Assembly (NCBI GenBank): GCA_006503535.1
Contig: QYRS01000004.1
Span: 868,001-932,000, forward strand
Length of the DNA: 64,000 nucleotides
Direction: 5' to 3'
Origin: Arthrinium phaeospermum
Taxonomy: Eukaryota > Ascomycota > Sordariomycetes > Amphisphaeriales > Apiosporaceae
Made by a program: the position numbers and the translations under genes. How positions within the stretch are numbered: the first letter of the stretch is position 1; each line of letters starts with the position of its first letter. Of this stretch, positions 23,239-35,195 are shown piece by piece. The notes beneath the pieces were generated by a model. That model saw only the letters and a list, made by a program, of their open reading frames with translations, made no database searches and had not been told where the DNA came from.

Positions 23239-24056
23239 TGTTGGTTTGCCGTATCGGACTGAAATTCTGTCGGTGATGGGGGGATGGATGGGAAGGTTTC
23301 GCTCACGCAGAACAGTGACGAAGGGGTAAATGGCAATTGGCTGGAGGTTTTGGGTTGAATGTGTATTTCAAGTCATACTTTATGGGTGATTGCCACTTTA
23401 ATACCAGCAAGAAGGTGATTATTCGGCAGCTGTGGGGGAGTGTGTGGCCCGGCATCGCCGACCTTACGAGCCCGCCCAACAAAGATGGTGTGTAGCATCA
23501 CGTACCAGCCGCAGTCTGATGCATTTGATCGACAATATGAGAGTCCTTCTCATTTCAGCCTCGCCCACCATCCCTCAGCCGTGGCGGTCACTGAACAAGC
23601 GACTCGCATTATCGTGCGCATAAGCACCGCTTCCGGTCAGCTCGATGGCCAAACAGAAGTGCAGGACAGAATGCAACCCCTCCTCCTTAGCGCTCACCCG
23701 CAGTATGCCGGTAGCTCTTCTGGCCAAACAGAGACGTGGAACTGGGTAGTTAGGAGCATTTATGGCTGAATATTGCGCAGCAGCTGAAGGAGGCAGTGAT
23801 TGATTATCGGCAAATGGGATTGAGGCGGTTATCGTCACGGCTTATCCCAATGCCACTTCAGTCTCGCAACTGCGGAACGGACATCCACTCCTTTACTCCA
23901 AGCCTTCAGTCCCCTTGGCGAGAGTGCCGCGAATCTCCATACTCGAATCGAGTTTCCCATACCGCTGTTGGCAGCTTCCAAAGATACTCCCAGTGAATAT
24001 CGTTTATTTAATTCCTAATTTCCAGTATTGCGGCTTCCACCTAGTGTTAAAAGCCA
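23239..24056. promoter_or_regulatory. divergent intergenic region
   Basis: 818 bp between two divergent genes, so it should contain both promoters. No distinct motif or further gene is supported. Confidence 0.35.
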
Positions 24057-25375
24057 ATGTCTAGAAGTAGAGGGGATTCCCTAACAAACAGAAGCAATGG
24101 GTATCAGGATGAGGTAGAAAGAGTCGATTGGAGCAACGGCAGCCCAAATGGTGATTGTATGCCCTTAATCCTTCCACTGTCCCCCTTTATGCTGTCTGTT
24201 CTGGCTTAGCTAACCTTGAAGCTTGAAGTTTGCGTTCAAATGGATGATGATAAGCCCAGAAATCCTGGGGACAATGCTTCGATTCGATCTGGGGCTTCAG
24301 TGGGATACGCAGCCTCGATCAATGGGAATGGAGTTCCTGTCACTGTCCCGCGACCAATGGCCGTCCGCGGCGAAGTCTCATCGCTCCGAAGCAAGAACGA
24401 CGATGATGCTACTGAACAAGGTGCCAGGCTAGGGAATGCCGACCTGAGGCCACCACTCCCTGTAAAGCCTTTCATGCAAAGCTCAAAGACATGGAACCAT
24501 GCCGTTCTCCAGCAAACCGACCTTAGCAAATACGGAGTCGAGGACCATCGACATCAACTGATTGAGCCAATCAAAAAGGCGCCTAGCGATCTCGTTCGAT
24601 TCCTCGCCTACATCACATCTGGCGACTGGCTGAAGTCCTCTGAGGAGACACGTCCGAAGCCACGGAGCTATGGCAGGGAGAATCCAAACGATAGCTTCCG
24701 GCTAAGCATCGCGGAGATGCAGAGAATGCTGCTCCGGAAACTGCAGGGTAAATTGATAAAGCATGCCGCCCAGCTCCAGTTCGAGGGCACCGAACCGGAT
24801 GATTGGGAAACCGACCTTCAGCAATACAGTAAGTCACTCCCGACTATATGTGTATACTTTAGGCTGACGGAAGTATCCTATGTGAAGCCAAAGCTCTTCA
24901 AGAGTACGACTACATGGTCGCATGCAGTCAGAAGCCCGAAGATCCCTTCTTGGTGACGGGCGAGAGACTGGTGGACGACTACCTTCTCACGGAGGCTCTG
25001 AAGCAGTTCACGGAACAGCTTCGCGGCAAAAAGGCCACCCCGGTCCCCGGCCCGTGGGACCAGAAGAGCCGGTCGGTCGGCGGGACCCGCAACGAGAACG
25101 TGGCCGAGGCCTGGGTCAAGGGTTTCCACTCCCGAATCGCCATGGCTGCGCTCGGGGGCTTCCTGCTCGTGGGGCCCATGTGGTTGATGGTACTCCACAA
25201 CACCTTGTATACTTGCTTGGTCACGACCACGGTGTTTGTCACAGTCTTCGGGTTGCTCATGGCCCGGTGGCTCGACAAGCCGATGGACGTTATGTCGGCT
25301 ACCGCTGCATATGCTGCTGTCCTTGTGGTATTTGTGGGGCTGGGCACAGATGATAGCTCGAGCTCGTCAAGCTAA
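24057..25375 (+). CDS. DUF6594-type fungal membrane protein
   Basis: 395 aa from exons 24057-24156, 24229-24828 and 24888-25375 (introns 72 and 59 nt). The upstream ATG at 24057 was preferred to 24240 because the short first exon splices in phase and encodes a plausible start (RVDWSNGSPNGD). The N-terminal third is low complexity. A helical core contains AEMQRMLLRKLQGKLIKHAAQLQ and QEYDYMVACS, typical of the DUF6594 family. Two or three hydrophobic segments lie at the C-terminus (AALGGFLLVGPMWLMVL, LVTTTVFVTVFGLLMA, AAYAAVLVVFVGLG) before a serine tail. Function of the family is unknown. The acceptor at 24886 is GAAG, slightly weak. Confidence 0.75.
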
Positions 25376-25594
25376 GCACGGTTTCGTCGTTCACTTCCAG
25401 CATGTCAGGTAATATTTCCTGTTCATTCGGTTATAGGTATACTCAATATAATGAGCCCTAAACCTTAATTTATGATGCTATGGGGGATTGCACGCTGACA
25501 GCTATTCCAGCGATTGTAGCTCTTGATGCAATTTTTCGATGTTTCGTAGACTAGCCCCATTGCTCCAAAACGTGTCTCTGCCCGGATTTCACGA

Positions 25595-26126
25595 TCAAGC
25601 CTTATAGTTCAAGAGCTCGTTCAGAACCGGGGCGTCTTCCTTGCCACGCACGAACAGGTGCAGGTTGTCGCCAAACACCTTACGGATCACGCCGTTGACC
25701 AGTTGCTCATAATCCATCTTGACTCTGGCAGGCATAATCTTATGGTCCTCCTCGCTGCATATTCGTTAGTATATATTCGGATATCTTTCCTAAGATATAC
25801 CTGGATGGCAATATAATATAGTTTACTTACATATTCTCCTTGAGTTGCTCCTTGATCTTGTCTAAGATAGCCTTCTTGTTGGCATCGGTGAGGGTGGTGT
25901 AGGCTGTATTCTTGAGTTTCTCTTCTACCAATTTCATAGCTCGCTGGCCCTTCATCCAGACGCGCTGCTGGCCAAACTTGAGATCGGCGCTCTTCTGGGG
26001 CTGATTGTCGCTATCGCTGTCGCTGTCGCTGATTTTAGCCGTAGTCTTCTTAGCAGCCCGAGCGCTTCGGCGGGTCTGCATGCTGCCATTGGTCTGCGAA
26101 GTGGTATTGTTCTTAGGAGAAGCCAT
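25595..26126 (-). CDS. small charged hypothetical protein with acidic SD repeat
   Basis: 151 aa from exons 26126-25831 and 25754-25595 (76 nt intron, donor GTAAGT, acceptor TGCAG, phase consistent). The N-terminus is basic and Ser/Thr-rich, followed by an alternating ISDSDSDSD tract and a helical basic domain (KGQRAMKLVEEKLKNTAY). The second exon encodes DYEQLVNGVIRKVFGDNLHL, again helical. The layout suggests a nuclear or nucleic-acid-associated protein, but I recognise no family. The upstream region carries a minisatellite. Confidence 0.65.
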
Positions 26127-28098
26127 GATTGGTTTGGTGGAATTTGGTGAAACGATATATGAGTAGCAACGGCGGTTGGTGTGGGATTCGCCGGGGGGAA
26201 ACGGTTGGTGGTGTGATAAGAAAGGAAGAGAAGATTTTCAAAAACCCAAGACGAGAGGTTGTTAATATAGGAAGTGGCGGCGACGTGAATACAGCGCCGA
26301 CTTGAATATAGTGGCAGCGAGTTGAATACAGCGACGGCAGGTTGAATACAGCGACGGCGACGTGAATACAGTGGCGGCGATGTGATATGTGAATATAAGA
26401 ATGAGTCCAAGAAACCTTTCGAGGTATATACAACGAAGGAGGAAGGCTATTCGTTCGGGCTTTTATTTTGGTAAAGATCTTAGTGTTAAGGATGATGCGG
26501 ACATTTCCGGGTTGCATGGTGTAACGAAGAAGTTGTTGGTGTTATGAAGATAGGTAGAAACGTTGTTTAACGCCTATACGAAAGGGTGGTGGTATAGGAA
26601 ATGGATTCAGCGTGAATGTAGCGAAGACGATATTCTAGCTAAAGATGAGAACGAGTACATCTTCTTTCCCGAGTGGTGACATGGGATTACAGGTTTGACT
26701 TTGATCGCATACAGAGCTGCGACAATGCAGCCAAGGAAACAGTCAGGACTCTCTGAGCGAATATAGTTTCTGACATAAGTCAAACTCTCAGCGAAGTTAT
26801 AACATGAGATGGCATCTTTGAATATGCTCGGCGACGTGAATGTAACAGGCATAGCTGAGTCACCACCCGGAGTCATGGTTGTGTATACAGTCGCCGATGG
26901 CGAGAGTCCCAGTGCAAATACCTAGGGCAATGTATTAAGCCACAAGTCAACGCTGCCTTCAATGGGAACTTGAATAAGTCGGGACGTGGGCAACAACCAC
27001 CTTACCGATTGGGAAGGTAATTAGTTTTTTGTAAAGATATTGGCATGGAGATGAATTCTAGATCGGACTACCAGTTGCCTTGCATACACACTGATATGGG
27101 TCTTGAAACAAAGCTGTAATATCGCAGTTGCTTGAGAAGTCATGGTTGACATGAATCGCTTGTTGTGCTGTCTGTATTGCCTAGAGACGAGATCAGGGGA
27201 TGGGACAGGACGTATCAAGATGTTGAATATGAGGCAGCGGCGTCAGACTTTCTTATGCTGGTACTGGGCCACGATTTCATGCCAGGGTGCATCTTTACTA
27301 GTCCAGCAAGCAGAATTAGTTTGGCTTTTCACAACATCCTGTGACAAACACAAGAGACAGAAGGGGAAACACAATCAGCACACAAGTGAAGTTTCACGGT
27401 GGATGGCCGCCACCCATGGGCGTTTTCCTGATATTATCAGATCGCACGCCAATGGTTGGCGATTCTTAAACCGTCCTGCAAATCTTGACTTTCGTGAATA
27501 TCAGATGGTATCCAGGATAACATGATGTTGAAAGTTTTATCGCAAAGCCTTGAGACCAGAGTGTATGGCCTGGATCCGTCTATCCAATTACTGCCCCTTT
27601 CATGGTACCAGCACTCATTCCTACATTGAAACCATGCACACCCTCATATGTACTATTCAACAAGGAACAATTGCCATACATGGATGTAAAGGCGCAGGTC
27701 GCTCTAATCATCCAGTAAATATTCATCTTACTACACGTCCAACGATGTCGCCCTCCTCTTTGCCTCAAAATATATAATTGCTTCACATCTTGACCGACGC
27801 AGCCTAACAAGGTTAGTAAGGAGTTGCCTTAGTGCTGATTCTGAATGCAACTTTGCTGCGCAAGGGATTCGGAACGTGACCAACAGCCGGTAGAACGGGA
27901 AGCGGGGTTTCCGTCCCAGCGCGAAGACCATAAAATTCGGTCGGCAAGTTGGAAAGCTGGGCTTTATCCCATCCCTCTTTCCCACCCATGCCAAGTTAGC
28001 CCAGCAGAACAAAAGGCCCAAAAGAGCAAATTACCACCACCGGCTCCAGTTACTATCACTCATCGACCCGACGATCCCTTCCTACTAAAGTATTCCTG
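26127..28098. other. gene-poor intergenic region
   Basis: Nearly 2 kb with no gene I can support. It contains the tandem repeat at 26275-26400, and isolated similar words (GGCGACGTGAATGTA) near 26831. The remaining ORFs on both strands look random. Confidence 0.45.
26275..26400. repeat. degenerate 20 bp minisatellite
   Basis: About six imperfect head-to-tail units of the form AGCGACGGCGACGTGAATAC, one shortened to 17 bp. It sits in the 5' region of the small minus-strand gene. Confidence 0.85.
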
Positions 28099-29073
28099 AT
28101 GCAGCCAATCCGTGTCTGGGTCACCCGTAAGTAAATACACATACACAGCAAAGTGTTTCCGTCTTATACTGACTGACCGCTGGCTGATAGCCCCGGGACC
28201 CAACCCATGGAAAGTGAGTAGTCCAGTCATACAAGACCAGGATCCCGATGATGAACATCCCCAAGGCGGTCCTGCTGACTCTCCATTAGATCCCTTTCTT
28301 GCTCGAAGAACTTGGACTTCCGTATGAGGTCAAATCCATCAAATTCGACGACGTCAAGAAGCCACCCTTGATCGATTTGAACCCTAACGGCCGGGTGCCG
28401 GTGATAGAAGATCCCAACACGGATCTGACCCTTTGGGAGTCCGGCGCCATCATCAACTACCTCATCGAGCAGTATGACACCGAGAAGACTTTGACGTATA
28501 CCGATCTCGCGGACCGGCATCATCTGAACCAGTGGCTGCACTTCCAAACGAGTGGGCAAGGCCCTTACTATGGCACATCGGGCTGGTAAGCAGAGATATC
28601 GACCGCTCCTTTCCAGTAGGATCGCTCCCTATTGACTCCTGGCTGACCGATACCCGCTGGTCCACCCCAGGTTCATCAACCTGCACTCCGAAAAGGTCCC
28701 CTCCGCCATCGAGCGCTACACGCAGCAAGTCCGCCGCGTGCTCGGCGTGCTCGAGGGCTGGCTGGAGGGCAAGCAGTGGCTGGTGGGCGACAAGATGACG
28801 TACGCCGACATGGCCTGGGTCCCCTACAACGACCGCGTGGACATGGTGCTCGTCGGCGTCTCGGAGGCGGACAAGTTCGAGGGCTTTCCCAACGTCAAGG
28901 CCTGGCACGAGCGGATGACTTCGCGGCCCTCGTGGCGGCGGAGCATGGAAATCCGGGCGAGGCTCATGGACGAGCAGGGTCTGACGCCGACGGGGATTCC
29001 CAAGGGTATTGCCTCCTTTAGCGAGTATGAGGCTAAGATCAAGGCTGGGGAGGATACTACCCCGAGGCAGTAA
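28099..29073 (+). CDS. glutathione S-transferase (fungal Ure2p-like class)
   Basis: Conjugates or reduces substrates with glutathione in the cytosol. Four exons, 28099-28126, 28191-28213, 28290-28585 and 28671-29073, with introns of 64, 76 and 85 nt in consistent phase, give 249 aa. The thioredoxin-fold N-domain starts RVWVTPPGPNPWKIPF and contains NPNGRVPVIEDP and WESGAIINYLIEQY, the glutathione-binding SNAIL/ESxAI region. The helical C-domain includes WLVGDKMTYADMAWVPY with the conserved N-capping Thr and Asp. The tiny first exons split the glutathione-site loop. The GST subclass assignment is by sequence memory. The neighbours do not suggest a particular detoxification cluster. Confidence 0.88.
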
Positions 29074-29284
29074 TCATCCACGGCTTCACTTCTTGGGAAT
29101 AACACCAATGTTTATCTTATTATGGTTCCCACCATGTAGCTATTGGGAGCCACGAGTAGGCTGAATACAAAAGTTGGAATTCTGTTTAGGTACCAACGTT
29201 TGGTGTGTGCGAGTGCGTATTAGACACCTATACTTTGAGATAGAAATTAAGCCCTGCCTCCGAAGCACTATAGTGAAGATGGCC

Positions 29285-29947
29285 TCAAACAATAAAAGTT
29301 CCTTCCTCGTTCACAGTATAACGCATGTTGCCCATCGCCAGAGCCAGGTGACAAGACTTCGCGACATCCCATACGCCCGTGTGACTGTAGATCTGGAATA
29401 GAAGTCTTGTGCCGATTTCGTCCCAGTGAACATTCGGATCTGGTGGAACCTGGAGAATGAACGAAGGCTTGGGGAGGGCCACAACCGCATCTTCTGGTGT
29501 CCCCTGACCATCGAATGTTGCCAAAATGCGGTAGTCGTCGCCATGGATACCCCCATGAAGCAAGACCTCGTCTAGATATATGTCTAGAGAAAACCTTAGA
29601 TCCGGTCGATCCACAAGCCCAACCGCTTTTGCGACGTCAAAGGCGTCATACAGCTCCAGTCCCTTCAGCCAGACTGCAATGACAACGACATTCTGCGCGC
29701 CCCTTCTGATGAGGCGCGTTCTCCGCCGCATAGCGGAGTCCCAAGAACGGTAGAATGATATTAGAGGACCACCTCTTCTGCATTTGAGGAAGAGATGATC
29801 TCGAAATGCCTCGGGGTCCAGTTTGCGCTCAGGGTCACGCGGGACCAAGTTTCCTTGCGAGGGAGTGCCATTGAGACGTCGATTGTCGCTGTCGCGAGCT
29901 TCTACCCGAAAGCCGACAATCGGGTATTGGACGGGTTGAATGTTCAT
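29285..29947 (-). CDS. hypothetical protein, DUF7587-like
   Basis: 220 aa single exon. The central part (HLFLKCRRGGPLISFYRSWDSA, then RLIRRGAQNVVVIAVWLKGL) resembles a fungal domain I know as DUF7587: a conserved Ser-containing stretch, an alpha-helix with Arg/Ala, and a following beta-strand. Two short hydrophobic strands lie near the C-terminus. No signal peptide. Domains of this type are found in variable fungal proteins of unknown role. The match is from memory and weak. Confidence 0.5.
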   Translation of the reverse strand: MNIQPVQYPIVGFRVEARDSDNRRLNGTPSQGNLVPRDPERKLDPEAFRDHLFLKCRRGGPLISFYRSWDSAMRRRTRLIRRGAQNVVVIAVWLKGLELYDAFDVAKAVGLVDRPDLRFSLDIYLDEVLLHGGIHGDDYRILATFDGQGTPEDAVVALPKPSFILQVPPDPNVHWDEIGTRLLFQIYSHTGVWDVAKSCHLALAMGNMRYTVNEEGTFIV

Positions 29948-31281
29948 ATTAACATGAAAGACAATATCGATTTATGAGCCGAGACCGCTCATGACTGTGA
30001 GTGTGCGGTTGCAAGATGGCGACTCATCGAAGCCTAACCGTCGCCATGTGATGTTTGCTGGGAAATACCCCGCACACTTAAAGTGTTTGCTTGAATTTAA
30101 TCATGTGATAATGATTATATAATACATCTGATAGTTTACCCCTAATTTTGATCTCATGCGTGTCTAGCTGTGTGGGAGACGAAGCAAACTGTCTTTTGTA
30201 GCCATAACGACGCGCTCTAACCCGAAGGAAATCCCATTTCCACGACGAGGTGGACCCAAGACATGTCGTGTGCTCAAGATAAGCGAGGAAGAGGTAGATG
30301 TAAGGACTAGAAAATGCAGGTGGAAGAGACTTGAACAAGTAATAATTACCTGCCTCGGCAGTCTGGAATGACGGGATAATTAAGCAAGTTGCTCATCCCG
30401 TATGAGGTGGAGAACGCGGGCCGAACCGTCGGTTTGTCAATCTTAAATCAAGTGCATACGTAATTGAGCCCGGGAGTACACCCAATGGTTTCCAAGTGGA
30501 GAATGTGACGAGAAAGATCGGTTATGGAAGAAGATCCTTTTTTGAGCAGAGCGCCCCCGGGTCGCATTCCCGAAAGTTTGGATGACAAATTGCAGAGCTA
30601 GGAGTATCTGATAGCATGCGCCTACTGGCGAGCTCAATACAACGGCATGAGACCAGGGGGTTCTGAGAAGCGCCGATTTCAAACGCCACTCCGTGGAGTC
30701 AAAGGCATGGCCCGACCATGATGCACGAAGTACCGGTCGTATCAAAATCTCCATTCTTGAACCCCGCAATACATCTCCCTTCAGATCACCAAAGAGAGTG
30801 TAATGGCAGAACCAGATTCGCCATCGGTCTCTGCATATGATAGATCAATATCTTTGGAATGAGCATCCACGGCAAGGCCTACTGACGGGCCCTTGCCGGT
30901 TGTCAAACCCAAGTGGGCTTAGCACCATTGCTTGTTGTATGACAGGTATTAATACTCGAACGAAGACATGGGTACCTTGCTACAGGCTCGAGTGACAGCG
31001 GGAATTGACAGCCTAGAGTAAATCCTTGACCATTATGGGCACTCGAGATCTGACAGTTCCCAGCTACTGAGTGGACTTGGCATGCACTTGATGGACATTA
31101 TCCTTTCTCCTGGCAGTCACCATCTAGAGACTTGGAAGGGCTGATGTAAGGTTGTGGCTACAGAAATTTGGACTTGTCCGGAATGTAAGCTAAGTTCGAC
31201 CCCCATCATGTAGAATATGAGTGTGGCAACAGAGCTCCGATCTCAATCGTCTAACGATTCGCCAAGTAACTCGGCACGGTC
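29948..31281. other. gene-poor region with diverged repeat copy
   Basis: 1.3 kb without a supported gene. It includes one copy of the dispersed repeat (about 30382-30610, partner near 34953-35195). Remaining ORFs are short and broken. Confidence 0.45.
30382..30610. repeat. diverged dispersed repeat, copy 1
   Basis: Shares blocks with 34953-35195 in the same orientation: AAGTTGCTC, GGTGGAGAA, GGGCCGAACCGTC, TTGTCAATCTT, TTTGAG followed by AGCGCCC, and GGATGA. Many differences are transitions. It may be a relic of a gene or mobile element. Confidence 0.7.
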
Positions 31282-32043
31282 TTAATTCTCATCCTCCTCG
31301 AATTGTTGAAGGAAATTGATGCTCTCCTGTATGGACGGTATGGTCTTGCCGTTGACAACGGTACGGATCGTACGGCAGTCTGGATCGCTCCTTCTCGAAG
31401 GGGTGTTGGAGGCGTTGACAGATGTGGCGTTTCCCGACCCTATCGGCGCGAGAGGCGCTCGTGCTGGACTTGAAGATTCCATGCCTCGATGAGCCGAGCT
31501 GTCTCGCCCGGGAGTAGCCACATCATCGTCATCAGCAGCAGCAGCAGCATCATCGCTCGGGGATGGGGGTGCCGGGTCTTCGAAGATGACCACCTCGGCG
31601 GTGGACGAAGTCGAGTGGTCAGACGGTGATGGGGCATCGGAGCGGCGCTCTCTGCTGCTTGATGCCGCCGAGTCCGATTGCTGAGTGGAAGCCAGAGGCG
31701 TAGCTGAGGACACTGCCGCATTGGTTGACCCTTGAGCAGAGGCAAGTGAGTGACGAGCCTCGGGGTGAAGAGGTGTGGGTGTAATTTGACTTATCATTGA
31801 TGAACAAAGAAGAGATAAATACTAACTGGAGGCTTGAATGGACGAGACGGTTGATGGGGTTCGTCCACTCCGTATTACGAGTGGTGACGAAGATGGCACG
31901 AATTCGGAACCACTTTCGTCGGTGTAAGGTCGATCCTCAGCGTCGCCTCCTTCAGGAGCAAGGGGACCCAAATCGGGTGACCCCGTGTTCAGATAGGTAG
32001 GTCGGCGAGGAAGACTGCCCTGCTGCGGCTGATTCGAAGACAT
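31282..32043 (-). CDS. low-complexity hypothetical protein
   Basis: Tentative two-exon gene, 32043-31827 and 31712-31282 (114 nt intron), 215 aa. The exon 1 frame would otherwise stop directly after the donor (GTTAGT at 31826). An alternative acceptor further upstream in the intron also keeps phase. The protein is Ser/Pro/Ala/Asp-rich with an EDPAPPSPSDDAAAAADDDD acidic tract and a better conserved-looking C-terminus (IRTVVNGKTIPSIQESINFL). Likely disordered. No family recognised. Confidence 0.4.
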
Positions 32044-33214
32044 AGTGCCGATTGATCGCCGTAGAAAACGGATTGGCTTGCATATAGAAAACTCGGAGGG
32101 GGTGGAGGGAATGGATGGGCATGCAGGGCTGATGATCGATCTGGGAACAGAAATGAAACTGGCAGTCGGAAGTCGGGAAGAAAACCAGGCCCTCTTATAC
32201 ATTTGCCTGTTCAGCTCTACTTCTCTGTCGCGTCGACTGCCATTGCCTAGTCGACCATGTTTGCTTTGAATTCTCGTAGGGCTCGTCGCTCGCATAGCGT
32301 GTCGCTCGCCGGAAATGTCACTCGCAAGGTCAGGCGCTCGCAGGACGGGTACTTGCAGGGGACAGTCCCACCAGGGATCTTCCCGCGGGCAGATTCATAG
32401 CTCCCCCGGAAAGTCGACGAGGGAAGCACCCGCAGCGGTAGCAGGGAGACGGGGTGCCATCATATCGCATCTCTGACAGCTAGACGCTTGGCATAGCACG
32501 ATACGATTTGATGAGTGAGGTCGACGGGAACCATGAAGTCAGTGGTTGAGCTGGGTCTTCGGCCTTGACCGAGGGACGACGCAAAGGACATGTACATATT
32601 CAGCCGACTTGGTGGAACTCAACAGAATACCAATAACTCTTTCGATTGCTGCTCAAGAAAAGCCCTGATCAATCAGTATCGTCAGGTACGTTAGATCGGA
32701 AATGAGCCAGGGTGTGACTCATAGTTACATCGCGTGGCCGTTTTCAACTAGCATCTCCGTGTTGACGATAGCCCTTCTGGATAGCCCTACGGGGCGCGAA
32801 CGTCTTCAGGCAAACCAGCGACTAGGCTCTTCATCTCGAGCAGTACGGCACTCATCTTCTTGACCAGTACTATCAAGACATTACACCCTTTCATTGGCCC
32901 GAGTCAAATGGAATACACCCAGGTCATGGCATGCTTGCTACATCTCTCGTATAATAGACCAAGTAGAAGAAGTACAGTCAATCCAACCAAAACGTTTCCG
33001 CAAAAGACGGCCATCTGTAAGTCGTATTGCGGGGGTAAGCGATTCTGCGGAGCGGAGGTATGCCGCATCGTACGCGAAAGCATACACACCAGTGAGTGGA
33101 GGAGAGTCTCGCGGTATCCAAATTAAGTACCTATTCAACACACGCATTAATCGGGGCTGTGCAGATGCAGAAAACGGGGGGGATGGACGTTGGACATGTG
33201 TTGCCCCTTCACTC

Positions 33215-33375
33215 AATGCTTTCTACCTAGCATCCTCGCTTCCTATCCTGGCCATCAAGCCATCTTACTTAGTATGCTTGCCGCTTTACCGTTCTGCTTG
33301 CGATTCCCTGTAAGGCAACCAACCCCTCAGGCGCCCGGTCCCCACCCACCAGGGCGTCGCGGGCAGCGGCTGCCC
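33215..33375. repeat. diverged dispersed repeat, copy 1
   Basis: Similar in order and orientation to 38930-39085. Shared blocks include CTTGCCGC, TTTACCGT or CTTACCGT, CCCTGTAAGG, AACCCCTCA, and GTCCCCACCCACCAG or ATCCCCACTCACCAG, then GCGTCGCGG. Confidence 0.75.
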
Positions 33376-34952
33376 ACGGCTCGCGTTCCTCGAGATGCCG
33401 GTAATTCATTATATGTACATATCTCGGCTCTCATATTCCCTCCCAATTACTTTCTGGTACATTCTTAAGGCGTAATAAAGTTATAATGATCCGAGAAATC
33501 CAGGATTTCATTCTTGGGCGGCAACACTTCCAAAAGGTTACAAAGTCTGGTACCAAAGTGCGGGGAGTGTGAATTTGTTCGCTGTTCTCGTTGAACTGTT
33601 GCCTTTTTTCCTTTTCTTGCGAACAGGGACAGCAGTATTGGCGTCCCTAGATGAGAGAGGTGACCGTGAAGGGCCAGGAGCTCTACTGTTGTTGAGCGGG
33701 ATGGGATGCTCCGACCGGGAAAAGTATTAGTACCGGCATCCAAATATGGAGTGACCGGGTTTTAGGAAACGCTCGGCTGGGCGACGGGCGTGGCGGCGTA
33801 AGTAGACTGGAAAGAGGAGCTCGGGGCGCCAGATCGGACTTGCCGGCTCCCCAGAGACGCCGAGTCCAAAATTAGAGAAGAGGGAGCGTCGGCTGCGATA
33901 GATCCCGGATCAGTTATTCCTGGTGTGATGGATGAACATGGGCAATGAGCACATGGAGGGCAAAGGGGAAAGGATGCTTTCTAACCAGTGATGAGCAGAT
34001 ACCTACCTTGACTGAAACCATGAGTGGAATCAATTGGCACCAAAGATGGCACGTACCCCGAACCGGTCGGTCAATTTGATGACATGTTGACAACTCAGAT
34101 CCCCGGCAGCTCTGTAGGATCTCTCTCAACTAGACGCTTAGCATGGTACGACTGCTCGCCGCAGCTGACCGATTCTTGCTAAGGAAGACTCGGCGAATGC
34201 TTCATCGCCTGATTGGCGACTTCTTACGTATAAATCAAAATTCATCCTCTCTTAACATACAGGTAAAGCAATTCTTCTAAAAAATACTGTATCGGCTCTT
34301 TTATACGTGTCAGGCGCTGCTCTACCTCACGAGGAGCTCATTATGTGTAATGGTACTCTATTTGTCTCTTAGCAAGTCCTCCACCCCTCTAACTGTACCT
34401 ATTGCAGCATCTACTTCCCCGCAATTCTAATGCCTATTTAGTGCTGCTAACCCGAAAATACAAACTAATAATAATAACAACAAAGACAAGGTTGATCGCT
34501 ATGTTCTGCAGTGGCAATTGAGTTGGGAAAGACAGGCAAGAATAAAGAAGCCGTAACTGGCGGTTATAGTAGCAACAAGCTCGGAAAACCGGCCTGCGGA
34601 GAGCTTTCTTCTAGAACCCCGCAGTCGACCTTAGCTGACGTTAACACAGCACCTAATAAAACATGTACAAAACAGAAACCCTCCTCCAGAGATGGGATCA
34701 CATCAACCCCATGGTCCAAAAAATATCCCAAACTACCCAATGCAGATTGAAGATATCTGAACAGTAAGACTTAGGACTAGCAGCATACTGCGCATCAACT
34801 TGACTGCCACCTGGTCGGTTTCCAAGTGAACAACTATGGCTTGCATGGGGTGGGGCCGTTCAGGACTGGCGATGCTGCCCTTGCATCGATGAACAAGGAG
34901 GTCGATGTCGTGGGGTGTCGCGCAAGAGAGCATTTTGGGGTGACGGAGAAAT

Positions 34953-35195
34953 CTAGTAAGTTGCTCGTCCGGTGTAAGGTGGAGAATCCGGGCCGAACCG
35001 TCAAGCTTGTCAATCTTTAATTGTACGTCAGTGAGAAGTCAGAGGGGGTTTCTGATCTGGGACAGTGCACACTGGAGACAAGTTGGCTACCGAGACCACA
35101 ATACGTTTGAGAAGCGCCCGGTAGAGACGGTATTTAGCGCTCCTGACCAGCCTAGCCGTATTGCCGAGAGCCTGGATGATGAAGCTCTGGCTTTC
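34953..35195. repeat. diverged dispersed repeat, copy 2
   Basis: Partner of 30382-30610. The match continues past the first 80 bp in weaker blocks, through the region with TTTGAGAAGCGCCC and into GCCTGGATGATGAAGCTCTGG (GTTTGGATGACAAATTGCAG in copy 1). Confidence 0.7.

Noticed and set aside
27142..27525. 127-codon ORF as a gene
   Set aside because: Cys/Trp-rich start without a recognisable fold, no splicing context, in a gene-poor area.
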